A DNA stretch of 64,000 nt from Phylloscopus collybita (lineage: Eukaryota > Chordata > Aves > Passeriformes > Phylloscopidae), in contig JAJNNQ010000013.1 in assembly GCA_027886175.1 (NCBI GenBank), positions 248,001 to 312,000 on the forward strand. The letters run 5' to 3'. Position numbers and translations under genes: made by a program. The stretch's first letter is position 1. Each line of letters opens with the position of its first letter. This document shows positions 22,260 through 33,500 of this stretch, piece after piece. Below the pieces are notes generated by a model. The model did not search any database and had not been told where the DNA came from. It worked only from the letters and a program-made list of their open reading frames with translations.

Positions 22260-25200
22260 CGATTTTAATGAGCATCAATTGGGCAAGCTTCCGTCCATTT
22301 CCCTGCACTTCTGGCCACCCCATTCACTTTTATGGTTTTCGCATGCTTCTGTGATTTTTTATTTTTTTTTTTTCCATTTCACTTCTTCGACATCTTCTCC
22401 TATCTCTTGTTTTGCATGGCCTCCCTTATTCCAGGATTTAAATTGGAGTCATTTTTGGTAAGTCTTGGTCTTTTTCAGCGGCCCTCATTTCATCTCAGTC
22501 TCTTTGGTGGCAATCACTCCATTTCCAAATTTTCTCGGTTTTTTTCGCTTGCGCTGTTTTGGGTCATATCTCCTTTCCAGAGGGGTTGTTAGACTTTGTT
22601 CTCTGATTTCAAGATTTCGTTCCCTTTCCTGAAAGGAAGACTTTCCTTTCAGGAAAGGGAACGAAATCTTGCGATTTTAATGAGCATTAATTGGGCAAGC
22701 TTCCGTCCATTTCCCTGCACTTCTGGCCACCCCATTCACTTTTATGGTTTTCGCTTGCTTCTGTCATTTTTTATTTTTTTTTTTTTTCCATTTCACTTCT
22801 GAGACATCTTCTCCTATCTCTTGTTTTGCATGGCTTCCCTGAATCCAGGATTTAAATTGGAGTCATTTTTGGTAAGTCTTGGCCTTTTTCAGCGGCCCTC
22901 ATTTCATCTCAGTCTCTTTGGTGGCAATCACTCCATTTCCAAATTTTCTCGTTTTTTTTCGCTTGCGCTGTTTTGGGTCATATCTCCTTTCCAGAGGGGT
23001 GTTTAGACTTTGTTCTCTGATTTCAAGATTTCGTTCCCTTTCCTGAAAGGAAGACTTTCCTTTCAGGAAAGGGAACGAAATCTTGCGATTTTAATGAGCA
23101 TTAATTGGGCAAGCTTCCTTCCATTTCCCTGCACTTCTGGCCACCCCATTCACTTTTATGGTTTTCGCTTGCTTCTGTCATTTTTTATTTTTTTTTTTTC
23201 CATTTCACTTCTGAGACATCTTCTCCTATCTCTAGTTTTGCATGGCTTCCCTGATTCCAGGATTTAAATTGGAGTCATTTTTGGTAAGTCTTGGCCTTTT
23301 TCAGCGGCCCTCATTTCATCTCAGTCTCTTTGGTGGCGATCACTCCATTTCCAAATTTTCTCGGTTTTTTTCGCTTGCGCTGTTTTGGGTCATATCTCCT
23401 TTCCAGAGGGGTTGTTAGACTTTGTTCTCTGATTTCAAGATTTCGTTCCCTTTCCTGAAAGGAAGACTTTCCTTTCAGGAAAGAGAACGAAATCTTGCGA
23501 TTTTAATGAGCATCAATTTGGCAAGCTTCCGTCCATTTCCCTGCACTTCTGGCCACCCCATTCACTTTTATGGTTTTCGCTTGCTTCTGTGATTTTTTTT
23601 TTTTTTTTTTTCCATTTCACTTCTGAGATATCTTCTCCTATCTCTTGTTTTGCATGGCTTCCCTTATTCCAGGATTTAAATTGGAGTCATTTTTGGTAAG
23701 TCTTGGCCTTTTTCAGCGGCCCTCATTTCATCTCAGTCTCTTTGGTGGCAATCACTCCATTTCCAAATTTTCTCGTTTTTTTTCGCTTGCGCTGTTTTGG
23801 GTCATATCTCCTTTCCAGAGCGGTTGTTAGACTTTGTTCTCTGATTTCAAGATTTCGTTCCCTTTCCTGAAAGGAAGACTTTCCTTTCAGGAAAGGGAAC
23901 GAAATCTTGCGATTTTAATGAGCATTAATTGGGCAAGCTTCCGTCCATTTCCCTGCACTTCTGGCCACCCCATTCACTTTTATGGTTTTCGCTTGCTTCT
24001 GTCATTTTTTATTTTTTTTTTTTGTTCCATTTAACTTCTGAGACATCTTCTCCTATCTCTTGTTTCGCATGGCTTCCCTGATTCCAGGATTTAAATTGGA
24101 GTCATTTTTGGTAAGTCTTGGCCTTTTTCAGTGGCCCTCATTTCATCTCAGTCTCTTTGGTGGCAATCACTCCATTTCCAAATTTTCTCGGTTTTTTTCG
24201 CTTGCGCTGTTTTGGGTCATATCTCCTTTCCAGAGGGGTTGTTAGACTTTGTTCTCTGATTTCAAGATTTCGTTCCCTTTCCTGAAAGGAAGACTTTCCT
24301 TTCAGGAAAGGGAACGAAATCTTGCGATTTTAATGAGCATCAATTGGGCAAGCTTCCGTCCATTTCCCTGCACTTCTGGCCACCCCATTCACTTTTATGG
24401 TTTTCGCTTGCTTCTGTGATTTTTTATTTTTTTTTTTTCCATTTAACTTCTGAGACATCTTCTCCTATCTCTTGTTTCGCATGGCTTCCCTTATTCCAGG
24501 ATTTAAATTGGAGTCATTTTTGGTAAGTCTTGGCCTTTTTCAGTGGCCCTCATTTCATCTCAGTCTCTTTGGTGGCAATCACTCCATTTCCAAATTTTCT
24601 CGGTTTTTTTCGCTTGCGCTGTTTTGGGTCATATCTCCTTTCCAGAGGGGTTGTTAGACTTTGTTCTCTGATTTCAAGATTTCGTCCCCTTTCCTGAAAG
24701 GAAGACTTTCCTTTCAGGAAAGAGAACGAAATCTTGCGATTTTAATGAGCATTAATTGGGCAAGCTTCCGTCCATTTCCCTGCACTTCTGGCCACCCCAT
24801 TCACTTTTATGGTTTTCGCTTGCTTCTGTCATTTTTTATTATTTTTTTTTCCATTTCACTTCTGAGACATCTTCTCCTATCTCTTGTTTTGCATGGCTTC
24901 CCTGATTCCAGGATTTAAATTGGAGTCATTTTTGGTAAGTCTTGGTCTTTTTCAGTGGCCCTCATTTCATCTCAGTCTCTTTGGTGGCAATCACTCCATT
25001 TCCAAATTTTCTCGGTTTTTTTCGCTTGCGCTGTTTTGGGTCATATCTCCTTTCCAGAGGGGTTGTTAGACTTTGTTCTCTGATTTCAAGATTTCGTTCC
25101 CGTCCCTGAAAGGAAGACTTTCCTTTCAGGAAAGGGAACGAAATCTTGCGATTTTAATGAGCATTAATTGGGCAAGCTTCCGTCCATTTCCCTGCACTTC

Positions 25201-25589
25201 TGGCCACCCCATTCACTTTTATGGTTTTCGCTTGCTTCTGTCATTTTTCCATGGTTTTTTTTTCCATTTCACTTCTGAGACATCTTCTCCCATCTCTTGT
25301 TTTGCATGGCTTCCCTGATTCCAGGATTTAAATTGGAGTCATTTTTGGTAAGTCTTGGCCTTTTTCAGCGGCCCTCATTTCATCTCAGTCTCTTTGGTGG
25401 CAATCACTCCATTTCCAAATTTTCTCGTTTTTTTTCGCTTGCGCTGTTTTGGGTCATATCTCCTTTCCAGAGGGGTTGTTAGACTTTGTTCTCTGATTTC
25501 AAGATTTCGTTCCCTTTCCTGAAAGGAAGACTTTCCTTTCAGGAAAGGGAACGAAATCTTGCGATTTTAATGAGCATTAATTGGGCAAG

Positions 25590-25955
25590 CTTCTGTCCAT
25601 TTTCCTGCACTTCTGGCCACCCCATTCACTTTTATGCTTTTCACTTGCTTTTGTAATTTTTCCATTTTTTTTTTACATTTCATTTCTTAGACATTTTCTT
25701 CTATCTCTTGTTTTGCATGGCTTCCCTGATTCTAGCATTTCATTTGAAGTCATTTTTGGTAAGTCTTGGCCTTTTTCAGTGGCCCTCAGTTTATCTCCCT
25801 CTGAATCCCTTTGGTGGGATTCACTCCATTTCCAAATTTTCTCGGTTTTTTTCGCTTGCGCTGTTTTGGGTCATATCTCCTTTCCAGAGGGGTTGTTAGA
25901 CTTTGTTCTCTGATTTCAAGATTTCCTTACCTTTCTTTAAAGGAAGACTTTACTT
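25590..25955. repeat. Diverged terminal satellite monomer, ends at the palindrome loop
   Basis: The last copy carries many private changes (CTTTTCACTTGCTTTTGTAATTT, CATTTCTTAGACATTTTC, GATTCTAGCATTTCATTTGAAG, a small insertion in CTCCCTCTGAATCCCTTTGG). Its left palindrome arm starts at 25917 and is degenerate (ATTTCCTTACCTTTCTTTAAAGGAA). The loop GACT is at 25946-25949. The right arm is absent: after TTACTTGG the sequence becomes TTAGGG-like. High divergence at an array edge is expected where unequal exchange is rare. Confidence 0.85.
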
Positions 25956-26817
25956 GGATTAGGGTGTAAGATTGGTTAGGGTTAGGGTTATGAGTAGTGT
26001 TACGGTTAGGGTTCAGGTGTTATAGTTAGGGTTAGAGTTACATTTACGGTCGTAGGGTTAGGATTAGGGTTCGGGTTAGCGTTAGGGTTATGTTTTGGGT
26101 TCGGGCATGGTGGGTTTGAATTAGCTTCTATGTTATGGTTTGAGTTACAATTAGGGTTTGGGTCTTAGCGTTATACTCAGTGTAAGGGTTTGAATCCTAG
26201 GCTTAGGGTTAGAGTTATGGTGGGTTAGGGTTAGGGTTCGGGTTAGAATTAAGGTTAGGATGTATTAGCGCTAGGGTTACGGTTAGAGGTACGGTTAGGG
26301 TTCAGGTCTTAGTGTTAGGGTTAGAGTCACAGTTACGGTCTTCGGTTTAGGGTTAGGGTTCGAGCTAGGGGTAGGGTTAGGGTTACGGTTTGGGTTAGGG
26401 GTAGGGTGGGTTAGTGTTAGCTTCTATGATACGGTGAGTGTTACGGTTAGTGTTTGGGTCATAGGGTTAGAGTTAGGATCAGTGTTACATTCTTAGGCTT
26501 ATGATTCCCGTTAGTGTTAGGGTGGGTTAGGGTTAGGGTTAGCTTTCGATATGGGATAGGGTTATGGTTAGGATTAGGGTTAGGGTTAAGTTTAGGGTTA
26601 GGATTCTGTTTTGGGTTAGGGTTACGGTGGATTAGTGTTAGCTTCTATGTTACGGTTATGGTTATGGTTACGGGTTTTGTCTTAGGGTTAGAGTTAGGGT
26701 CAGGGTTATAGTCCTAGGCTTAGTGTTAGATTTAGGGTTAGGGTTATAGTCCTAGGCTTAGGGTTAGGGTTAGGGTGGTTTAGGGTTAGGTTAAGGGTTA
26801 GGTTCAGGGTTAGGATT
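25956..26817 (+). repeat. Degenerate interstitial telomere-like (TTAGGG) tract
   Basis: About 860 bp of variants of TTAGGG on the + strand (GTTAGGG, TTCGGG, TTACGG, TTAGTG, TTATGG), with only short exact runs such as three consecutive units near 26526-26545. No CCCTAA block is present, so this is not a head-to-head fusion signature. Superimposed longer units are visible: TTAGCTTCTATG occurs at 26121, 26417 and 26638, and CCTAGGCTTAG near 26196, 26732 and 26752. The orientation is that of a chromosome end on the right, yet 37 kb of other DNA follows. Confidence 0.92.
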
Positions 26818-27064
26818 GGTCCTGACAAAATTGTATGATCTGAGAATCTGATGGAAGGAGTTATTTATAAACTGCCTAGAATACTTTGCAGTACTTCAAG
26901 CTGGATGATTAATTTATCATTGCAAAGGTTGAGCATTGATGTGAAATCAACAGGGGTATAGGTTTAGTAATATATTATAAATATTGATGTGGAAGCCAAT
27001 GAGTTCCTGACAATGGGATTCCTTATCACATTATGCTGACAACCTCAAACTTCCATTCACATTT

Positions 27065-27083
27065 AAAAAAAAAAAAAAAAAAA
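27065..27083. repeat. A19 homopolymer
   Basis: Uninterrupted run of 19 adenines. It could be the tail of a small retroposed sequence on the + strand, but I see no recognisable parent or flanking target-site duplication, so it is listed as low complexity only. Confidence 0.8.
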
Positions 27084-27544
27084 GTACTGTAAGAAGCACG
27101 CAGAACCTCTCTACTTTCTGGAATGGACTGTGTTTTCAGTAATGTCCTGAATGAGAGAAAACTAACTCAGATTTTAGTTATGTTCTTTATGTTTATTTAG
27201 GTTGTTTACAATTTTTTTTTATGTAGCTTGTGAGGTGAAATGAAGGTTTGGCTGAACTCTGAGTTTGCTTTTGATGAATTGCTGCACTTTTACTGATATC
27301 ATTATTTAGGCTCTCTTCATTAACTCTCAGAGATGTAGTCTCCCAGAATTCATGTCTCATTGATATCTCAGTCTTACAGAAGTGGAAACAAAACCACAGG
27401 GTAACTAGGAGGTTTGTGGAGAATCTCAAAGTGAAGACTGTGGAAAGAACTTTTTCCTTATTTATACCCTTGTCTTCCAGCATTTCAACTTTGTCAAAAC
27501 TTATTGTTTAGGTACTCTTGGAATACTGCCCAGTTTGTCATTGG

Positions 27545-27562
27545 TTTGATTGATTGATTGAT
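27545..27562. repeat. Short (GATT)n microsatellite
   Basis: About four tandem GATT units followed by a T run. Confidence 0.8.
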
Positions 27563-30500
27563 TTTTGTAGTTTCAGCACCGTGAAATACTTTTCCTGTTT
27601 TCAGTGACTTTTGTTAGAGTTCCAGATGTTGGACGAACATAGTGCACAGACTGCCATTTCATCATGATGACTACTCACTCCTCTCCCAGAACCTAATAAA
27701 TACCGATGTAGTTTGTAGGGGTTAAAGTTATCTCTCAGTTTCCTACACAATACCATAATTCATTTCTTTCAGCTGTAAGCAGCTCTGATTTTTAAGATGT
27801 TAAGATGTTGATCTTCTGTGTCAGACTGCAAACTGATCTGCTACCTAGGTGATTTACAGCTGGGGGTACAAAAAGTTACCTTTCTCTTTTTGCCATCCTT
27901 TTAGAATCATCTTATTCCTCTAGAATCCTCCAACCAGCTTCTTAGTCTGAGATTTGTTTTCAATTTTGTAAACTTCTATTGGAGCTTAGGGCTGACAGAT
28001 GGATAATTTAATGGAATTCCTGATTTTCTTCTTGCCTGTTACTAACCTGGGGAATGATCCTAGTTAAGACTGAATTAGGTCCCTTGCTGTGCAAACCTTA
28101 GAGATCCTGATTAATTAATTTGTTTGTTGTACAGCTGCTGGTTGAATGGTTGGTATTTGTAAGTAGAGCTCAGCTGCAGCATTTCTCCCAGCAATGGTTG
28201 GAGGCTACCACTTAGTGTTTTAGCCCTTGAAACTCCTCAGATTTCAGTGTGCCAGAATGAGGTGAATCAGCAGGAAAGGCAAATGTGGGAAAATGAGGTG
28301 TTGATTGTTAATTGCAACTTGAGAGGAAACTGTCTTGGTCAAACAAAGCATAGATGGAGAGGAATATTCATTAAGAGAAAGAGACAGCAGGCAGACCACA
28401 GATCTGATTTATCTTCACCTTATCATTTTGAAGGGAAAGAGCAGGAAATCCAGTGATGTGAGGAATTTCTTTTAGCAATTTATGGGGCCACAGCACGATG
28501 GGGCCAAGAACACGAAGGACAAAAGTAGATATATAAATTCTCTTTCTGTTGAAGAAATATCAGCACGTTCAGCCTTTTCAAGGATTTCTCAAGTCTTTGG
28601 AGAATGAGATGTTAAATATAGAGTAATTTAAAACTTCCAAACAATACTAATCAGTTTGTGTCATGCTTTAGTTGAAGGGATAATGCATGGCTACCTCATC
28701 TGTCAGCTAGGCACAATGCTGTGTTCACACTGTTGCAAAAAGTGGAATATGTAAAATTATCTTAAGAAAGGATGTTGTTCAATGTTTGATCTTTGGATAC
28801 TTTCAAGCCTAATCAACAAGAGCAGAGATTTAATCTGCAAAATGGATAGCAGCTAATAAGCTCTAAGTGATGTGTATGTGTTAGAAAAGCAGATTACTAG
28901 TTGGTAGTATTGCCATGTTAAGGTTTAGGCCTGGACATGATTCAATGATCTGTGACCTAAGAAGAGCTTGGGAAGAAGGATGCCCACTGATTGTGGACAC
29001 AAAAAATGTGAAATTTGAAGGTTGCAAGGACACCTGGCAGAACTCACAAGATAAGAAAGAAACTAATAAAGCCAATTCAGCAATTGTGCTGACATCAGCT
29101 CCAATTCCAGCAGGGGCAGATCATGACCATTGACTCATAGACAACCAGCCCAAGAAACCCGCTGACCCAAAAAAAAAGACTGAGCATGTGGAGTAATTAG
29201 CATGAGAAATGAGAGAGTCATTAACCAACAGAAGATAGAATACTAATTAATCAGAGAAGTATCTGCGTAACTTCTCCTCAATGAACACTAATTCCTAGAA
29301 TGTCTAAATAGTAAAAATTTTGAGAGTTGGCATGCTTGATTTGTGAAATATCACGAGCACCCAGGCTTGCACAACTCTGAAATAAACAATCAATGTCACT
29401 CTTGAGTGTGTAATTATTGGCTTGTTGCACACTGGGTAACTAACCCAATTCTTAAAAGCAACACTACTCACAGGAATGATACCAAGTGTGAGATTCTCCA
29501 AAGGACTTATTTCAGAAACAAGCCAAGTTTGTGACAACCACAACAGACAGTCGCTGAGGGTGCCTCAGAGAGTTTGGGCCTAAGTGCAAGCTCACCAGTC
29601 TGATTAGCCTAGAATATAAATGATACCTGTGTTTTGAGGCACCTGGTCTGAATCTTTGAAAAGTGGGTGGCCTGGAAAGAATTAATAAAAGATGAAATAA
29701 TAGAAGATTTATTATGTTCCCATTAAATTTTGGGTCTTAGCATCTATTTAAAACCTGGCCAATTATTAGCTAATTTGCATGCACAAATGCCTATTTTCTA
29801 GGACACAAACCGGTGAATTTTTTAAAGCATAATCATCTTATTAATGAAAGCACAGATCTCACAAGGTGCTCAGAAAGGTTAAAGTTTGTACAGGCAAAGA
29901 AACTGATGACTGAGTGCAGACATGAGAGTAGCTCTGAGGGAGAGGGATTTCATTGTATAATTTATGGGCAGCAAAATGAAGGGAGGCTAAAAAAGTAGTG
30001 AGAACTTTTGGCTCAATTCCTGCTGAAAACTTAGAAACTATACTCCCCATCTTATTATGGCAAAACAAAACCAATCTAACCATTTAACAGATGATCCCCT
30101 TGCTATAAAAAAGCTGCCAACTTGTATAAATTTGGCTCATTTATTTGGCTTAGAGATAGGAACAGCTGGAGCAAAGCTAAAGGAAAAACCCCAAAGCTCT
30201 TTCTTCATCTTTTTTCTCATGGACACTGAGTTTTAATTAACTTCATCATCCTCTTATTAAAATCAAACTCTTCTAATGGGGCTTCTCCTCTTCCCAGACT
30301 TTTTATTCCTGCTGTGTTGATATCAAGGATTTTTTCTTTTGGAGGCTGAAGTTATCTGCATATCTCTTAAAACACTCAGCTAAAGATTGCCTCTGAGAAA
30401 GCTAATATTAAGATCCCATAGAGAAAGAAGCAAAGCCTTAAAAATTATCTTGAGTGGAAAAGCTATTTTTCACCTTTAGCTAATCTTCTTCTGTTAATTA

Positions 30501-33500
30501 TATGGAAATACTATTAACAGTGTCAACAGGCCAAGAAATAGAGTTTTGGGAGTACACAAGAGCTCCAGAGAGAAAAAGAAACCGGCAGTTTATCTTCACC
30601 ATCCAAAGCATCACACTGTTAGAGAGGGAGCAGCTCTCCTTGCAGCCTGTGTTAGTGATTGCTCTCAAAGACCTTGGGCATAGCTGTGGGTAATGTGTGC
30701 TGTCGTTCCACGCTTTATCACTCTCAAAGTGAGGTCACCCAAAAAGAGACCCTCAGATATCCACGTAGCTGCCCCAATATCTGAACAAACCCTGCAAAAT
30801 ATCGAAGGGCATTATGAGCAGCACCGAGCATTTGCACAGGGTATTGTACGGACACTAAAAATTCTACATTGGCATTTTAGCTACCAATCATCCTGTAGAG
30901 CGATGAGCTCCGTGGATATGCCTATTTCTGTGTCACAGAATAACACAAAAAGGAAATAAGGAAAATATTTGTTTTCTTATTTATTGTTTAGAAATTCTTC
31001 TATTCCTTTTTACTCCCTGAATACAAATCTTCCATTTGTGGTCTTCTAGCTGCAAATGAACATTGTTTATTCTCCTTGCATGCCTCCTTACTTTTTCTTT
31101 CACACTTTGCTGTATTTGGACAAAACAGTGTTTCAGCACTAAAATGAGTCTTGCATTGGGCCATAAATTCTGTCAAGACTGTGTACTTTTGTGGCTTCTG
31201 ATCCTCCCTACCTGAGCATTAGTTGGTCTCTAGCTGGGATTAATGACATATCAGGGTCAAGATTAAGATGGAAACCTTCACCTTTCCTAAGCATTGACCT
31301 CTATGGATACCTCATGTTTTACTGTGTGCACATGATGCTAATCTGATAAACCATGACCTTTAAAAATTAGCTTTTCAATGATTCCAAACTGAATCAAAAT
31401 TTAAATGAGAAAAGGCGATTCTGGCTTTAGAGCTGTGGATGTAAAAGAAAATTAACCCTGGGAAGGATAACTGTAGAAAAAATGGAGTTGGGCAGAAAAT
31501 CTCTGACATACTTTTATGTGCAAATCCTTTAAGGTACCTGCAAGGGAGTACCCCATGTATATTTCTTCTATTCCAAGTATGTCAGCAGAGCTATTAGAGA
31601 TATTTTTAAAGAACTGGCATCCACTCCTCTGCCTGTAAAATCAGGTGCCTTCATTATCAGATCCAAGTTTTTAAATATCATCAAGTCTCAGGGCATTTGT
31701 GAGTATTTAGCACTTTGTAAAAAAATCACAGCATTTAGGTTTGTGTTCAGTCTTCCCACACATATCTGTACCTGCTGTATTTCAATGCACTCTGCATCAT
31801 GCAACTGTTAAAATTCAGTGTGTCAGTTCCAGTCACACTGTGCTCCCTGGTGAACATGGCAGGTACTGTGAAGCTCATCTCTTGATTATAAATACCTCAC
31901 ACTTTAGACTGATCCCATATGTTTTGCTGATGTCTGACCCACTTGCTTCCAGAAATGTCTCAACTGGCTGACATGCCTGTTTATTTTAATATTTTCTAGT
32001 CACATTCTCGAGCTACTTTCTTTTTTAAGTAAGTGTGCCCTGATGTTCCTTCACTTATTTTTTGACTGAGCAAACGTGCTATGCTGTTTCCATACCAATC
32101 AACCCATTATATTTCAATATAAAACTGAAGTAAACTTCCTCCTTCTTAAAAATTGATATTTTGACACAGTTTTTGAAAGAGTAATCAAGATTTCAGTTTT
32201 GTAGGAATTATAAGAGAATGAACCAACATAACTCCCACTTCAGGTAGGAAGGATTTTGGAGACTGAACACTTTTGCCGGATGGGACCCCATTTCAATATT
32301 TTTTGGCACCCCTAAACTAGGATTAGGCCTGTAGTAGTTTACTTCATTGCATATACTTCAACTTTAGTAAAATCATGTCCATTTGACAAATCTCTGTAAA
32401 ACCAAACACTGTCATCCAAAAACTATAGAAATATTTCTGTAATAGAATTAATATTAATAGAAGTTTATATTCACATTTTGAAAGCAGCTCAACTGAAAGT
32501 TTAAAAGTACACAGAAAGAAACCTTTTCTTTATAGCAGCTAAGAGAATTTTAGTACATGCCAATGGAAACATCATACTTGTACATGAACAACATTGTGCA
32601 GTTGTTCTCCATGTAGGATCACATACCATCCTGTACATGCCATTGGGAAATCCTAACTTGGTCTGGAGCAAACAAGGCATTGTTGCATCAACTTGGAATA
32701 TAAAAAAATGTACACTTTTGCTTTTGCTGTCCACCAGTTCCCATCCTGTCTCTATTCCTTTTGTGCTAGGGATGCCATCAAAGCTACTCAGACTCTCTTT
32801 GGAAATGGAGACAACATGTGAAAGTGTTTAGAACCAAAATGGACAAAGCATATACAAGCTTGTTAAAGGACTTGGCCACAAGACTCTTAAAATGAAATGA
32901 GTACATGGTCTTCAGTAAAGTAGAATTTGTATTTTAAAGGACATCCCAATTCTGCCACGATATTTTCCTGCTTTTCATAAATTAAGAATTTTGAAGTGAA
33001 GAAAAAATTCCCAAGCATATTAATACTGAATTACCAGGTCATTTGACTACTAAATCTTAATAAGATTTCTGAGGTAACTTCTATTCTAAATATGTTGATT
33101 TTTCTCTAAAAATGAAGATAGCAGAGAACTAAGTGAGAAAATCAATATGAAATACCTAATTTTTTCATCGAATCACTACAAAATTCTTTTTATAGGAAGA
33201 AAGAAGTCAAAATCAAAACATTCTAGAACAGCATTTTACCAGTGAAATACTATTGAATGGTTTCTGATTAGCACTTGTATGCAGTCTTACTTCAGTTACA
33301 AGAACAGCACAAGAAGTGATTTAGCTCAGCTTTGTTCCTGCATAGCACAATGTGTCTTATATTCTTAAAACACCCAACCAACAACACAACCAAAAAACTG
33401 CCTCAAAACTAGTTTTTCTTTTGTTTAAGAGATAGATTGTCCTAGGAGTTATTTCATCAGTTTTCATTTCCAGGCTCTGTCAGAAACTTTCTTAAGTCCT

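Larger units (their letters stand above)
1..25955. repeat. Satellite DNA array, about 62 head-to-tail monomers of ~412 bp
   Basis: A single family of tandem repeats fills this region in one orientation. Using the landmark TTGTTCTCTGATTTCAAG, copies begin at 237, 650, about 1063, about 1474, 1880, 2292, 2705, 3117 and so on to about 25486, with spacing mostly 406-416 bp. Length differences come mainly from the poly-T tract and a 6-bp deletion in the palindrome. The window opens inside a monomer, so the array continues to the left. I see no transposable element inside it and no inverted monomer. Most copies differ by scattered substitutions and cluster into subtypes, which indicates homogenisation by unequal exchange or gene conversion. 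The + strand is strongly T/pyrimidine-rich. I do not recognise it as a named satellite. Location could be pericentromeric or subtelomeric; the adjoining TTAGGG-like tract favours an ancestral chromosome end. Confidence 0.97.

Noticed and set aside
48..25913. Dozens of near-identical open frames of 60-123 codons on both strands of the satellite
   Set aside because: They are the same stretch of a tandem repeat read repeatedly; many rely on TTG-type starts, opposite-strand frames overlap the palindrome, and conservation follows the DNA monomer. They show no domain or start/stop context of a gene family.
1..25955. CRISPR-like repeat array
   Set aside because: Repeats are adjacent ~412-bp units with no unique spacers, and the context is vertebrate nuclear DNA.
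26514..26711. 65-codon glycine/leucine-rich frame in the telomere-like tract
   Set aside because: It is a reading of degenerate TTAGGG repeats, which naturally produce G/L/V-rich frames.
25956..26817. True functional terminal telomere
   Set aside because: Repeats are heavily degenerate, only about 860 bp long, and followed by 37 kb of non-telomeric DNA.
25956..26817. Head-to-head telomere fusion
   Set aside because: Only the TTAGGG orientation is present; there is no adjoining CCCTAA block.
27065..27083. Poly-A tail of a processed pseudogene
   Set aside because: No upstream frame or recognisable parent and no flanking target-site duplication.
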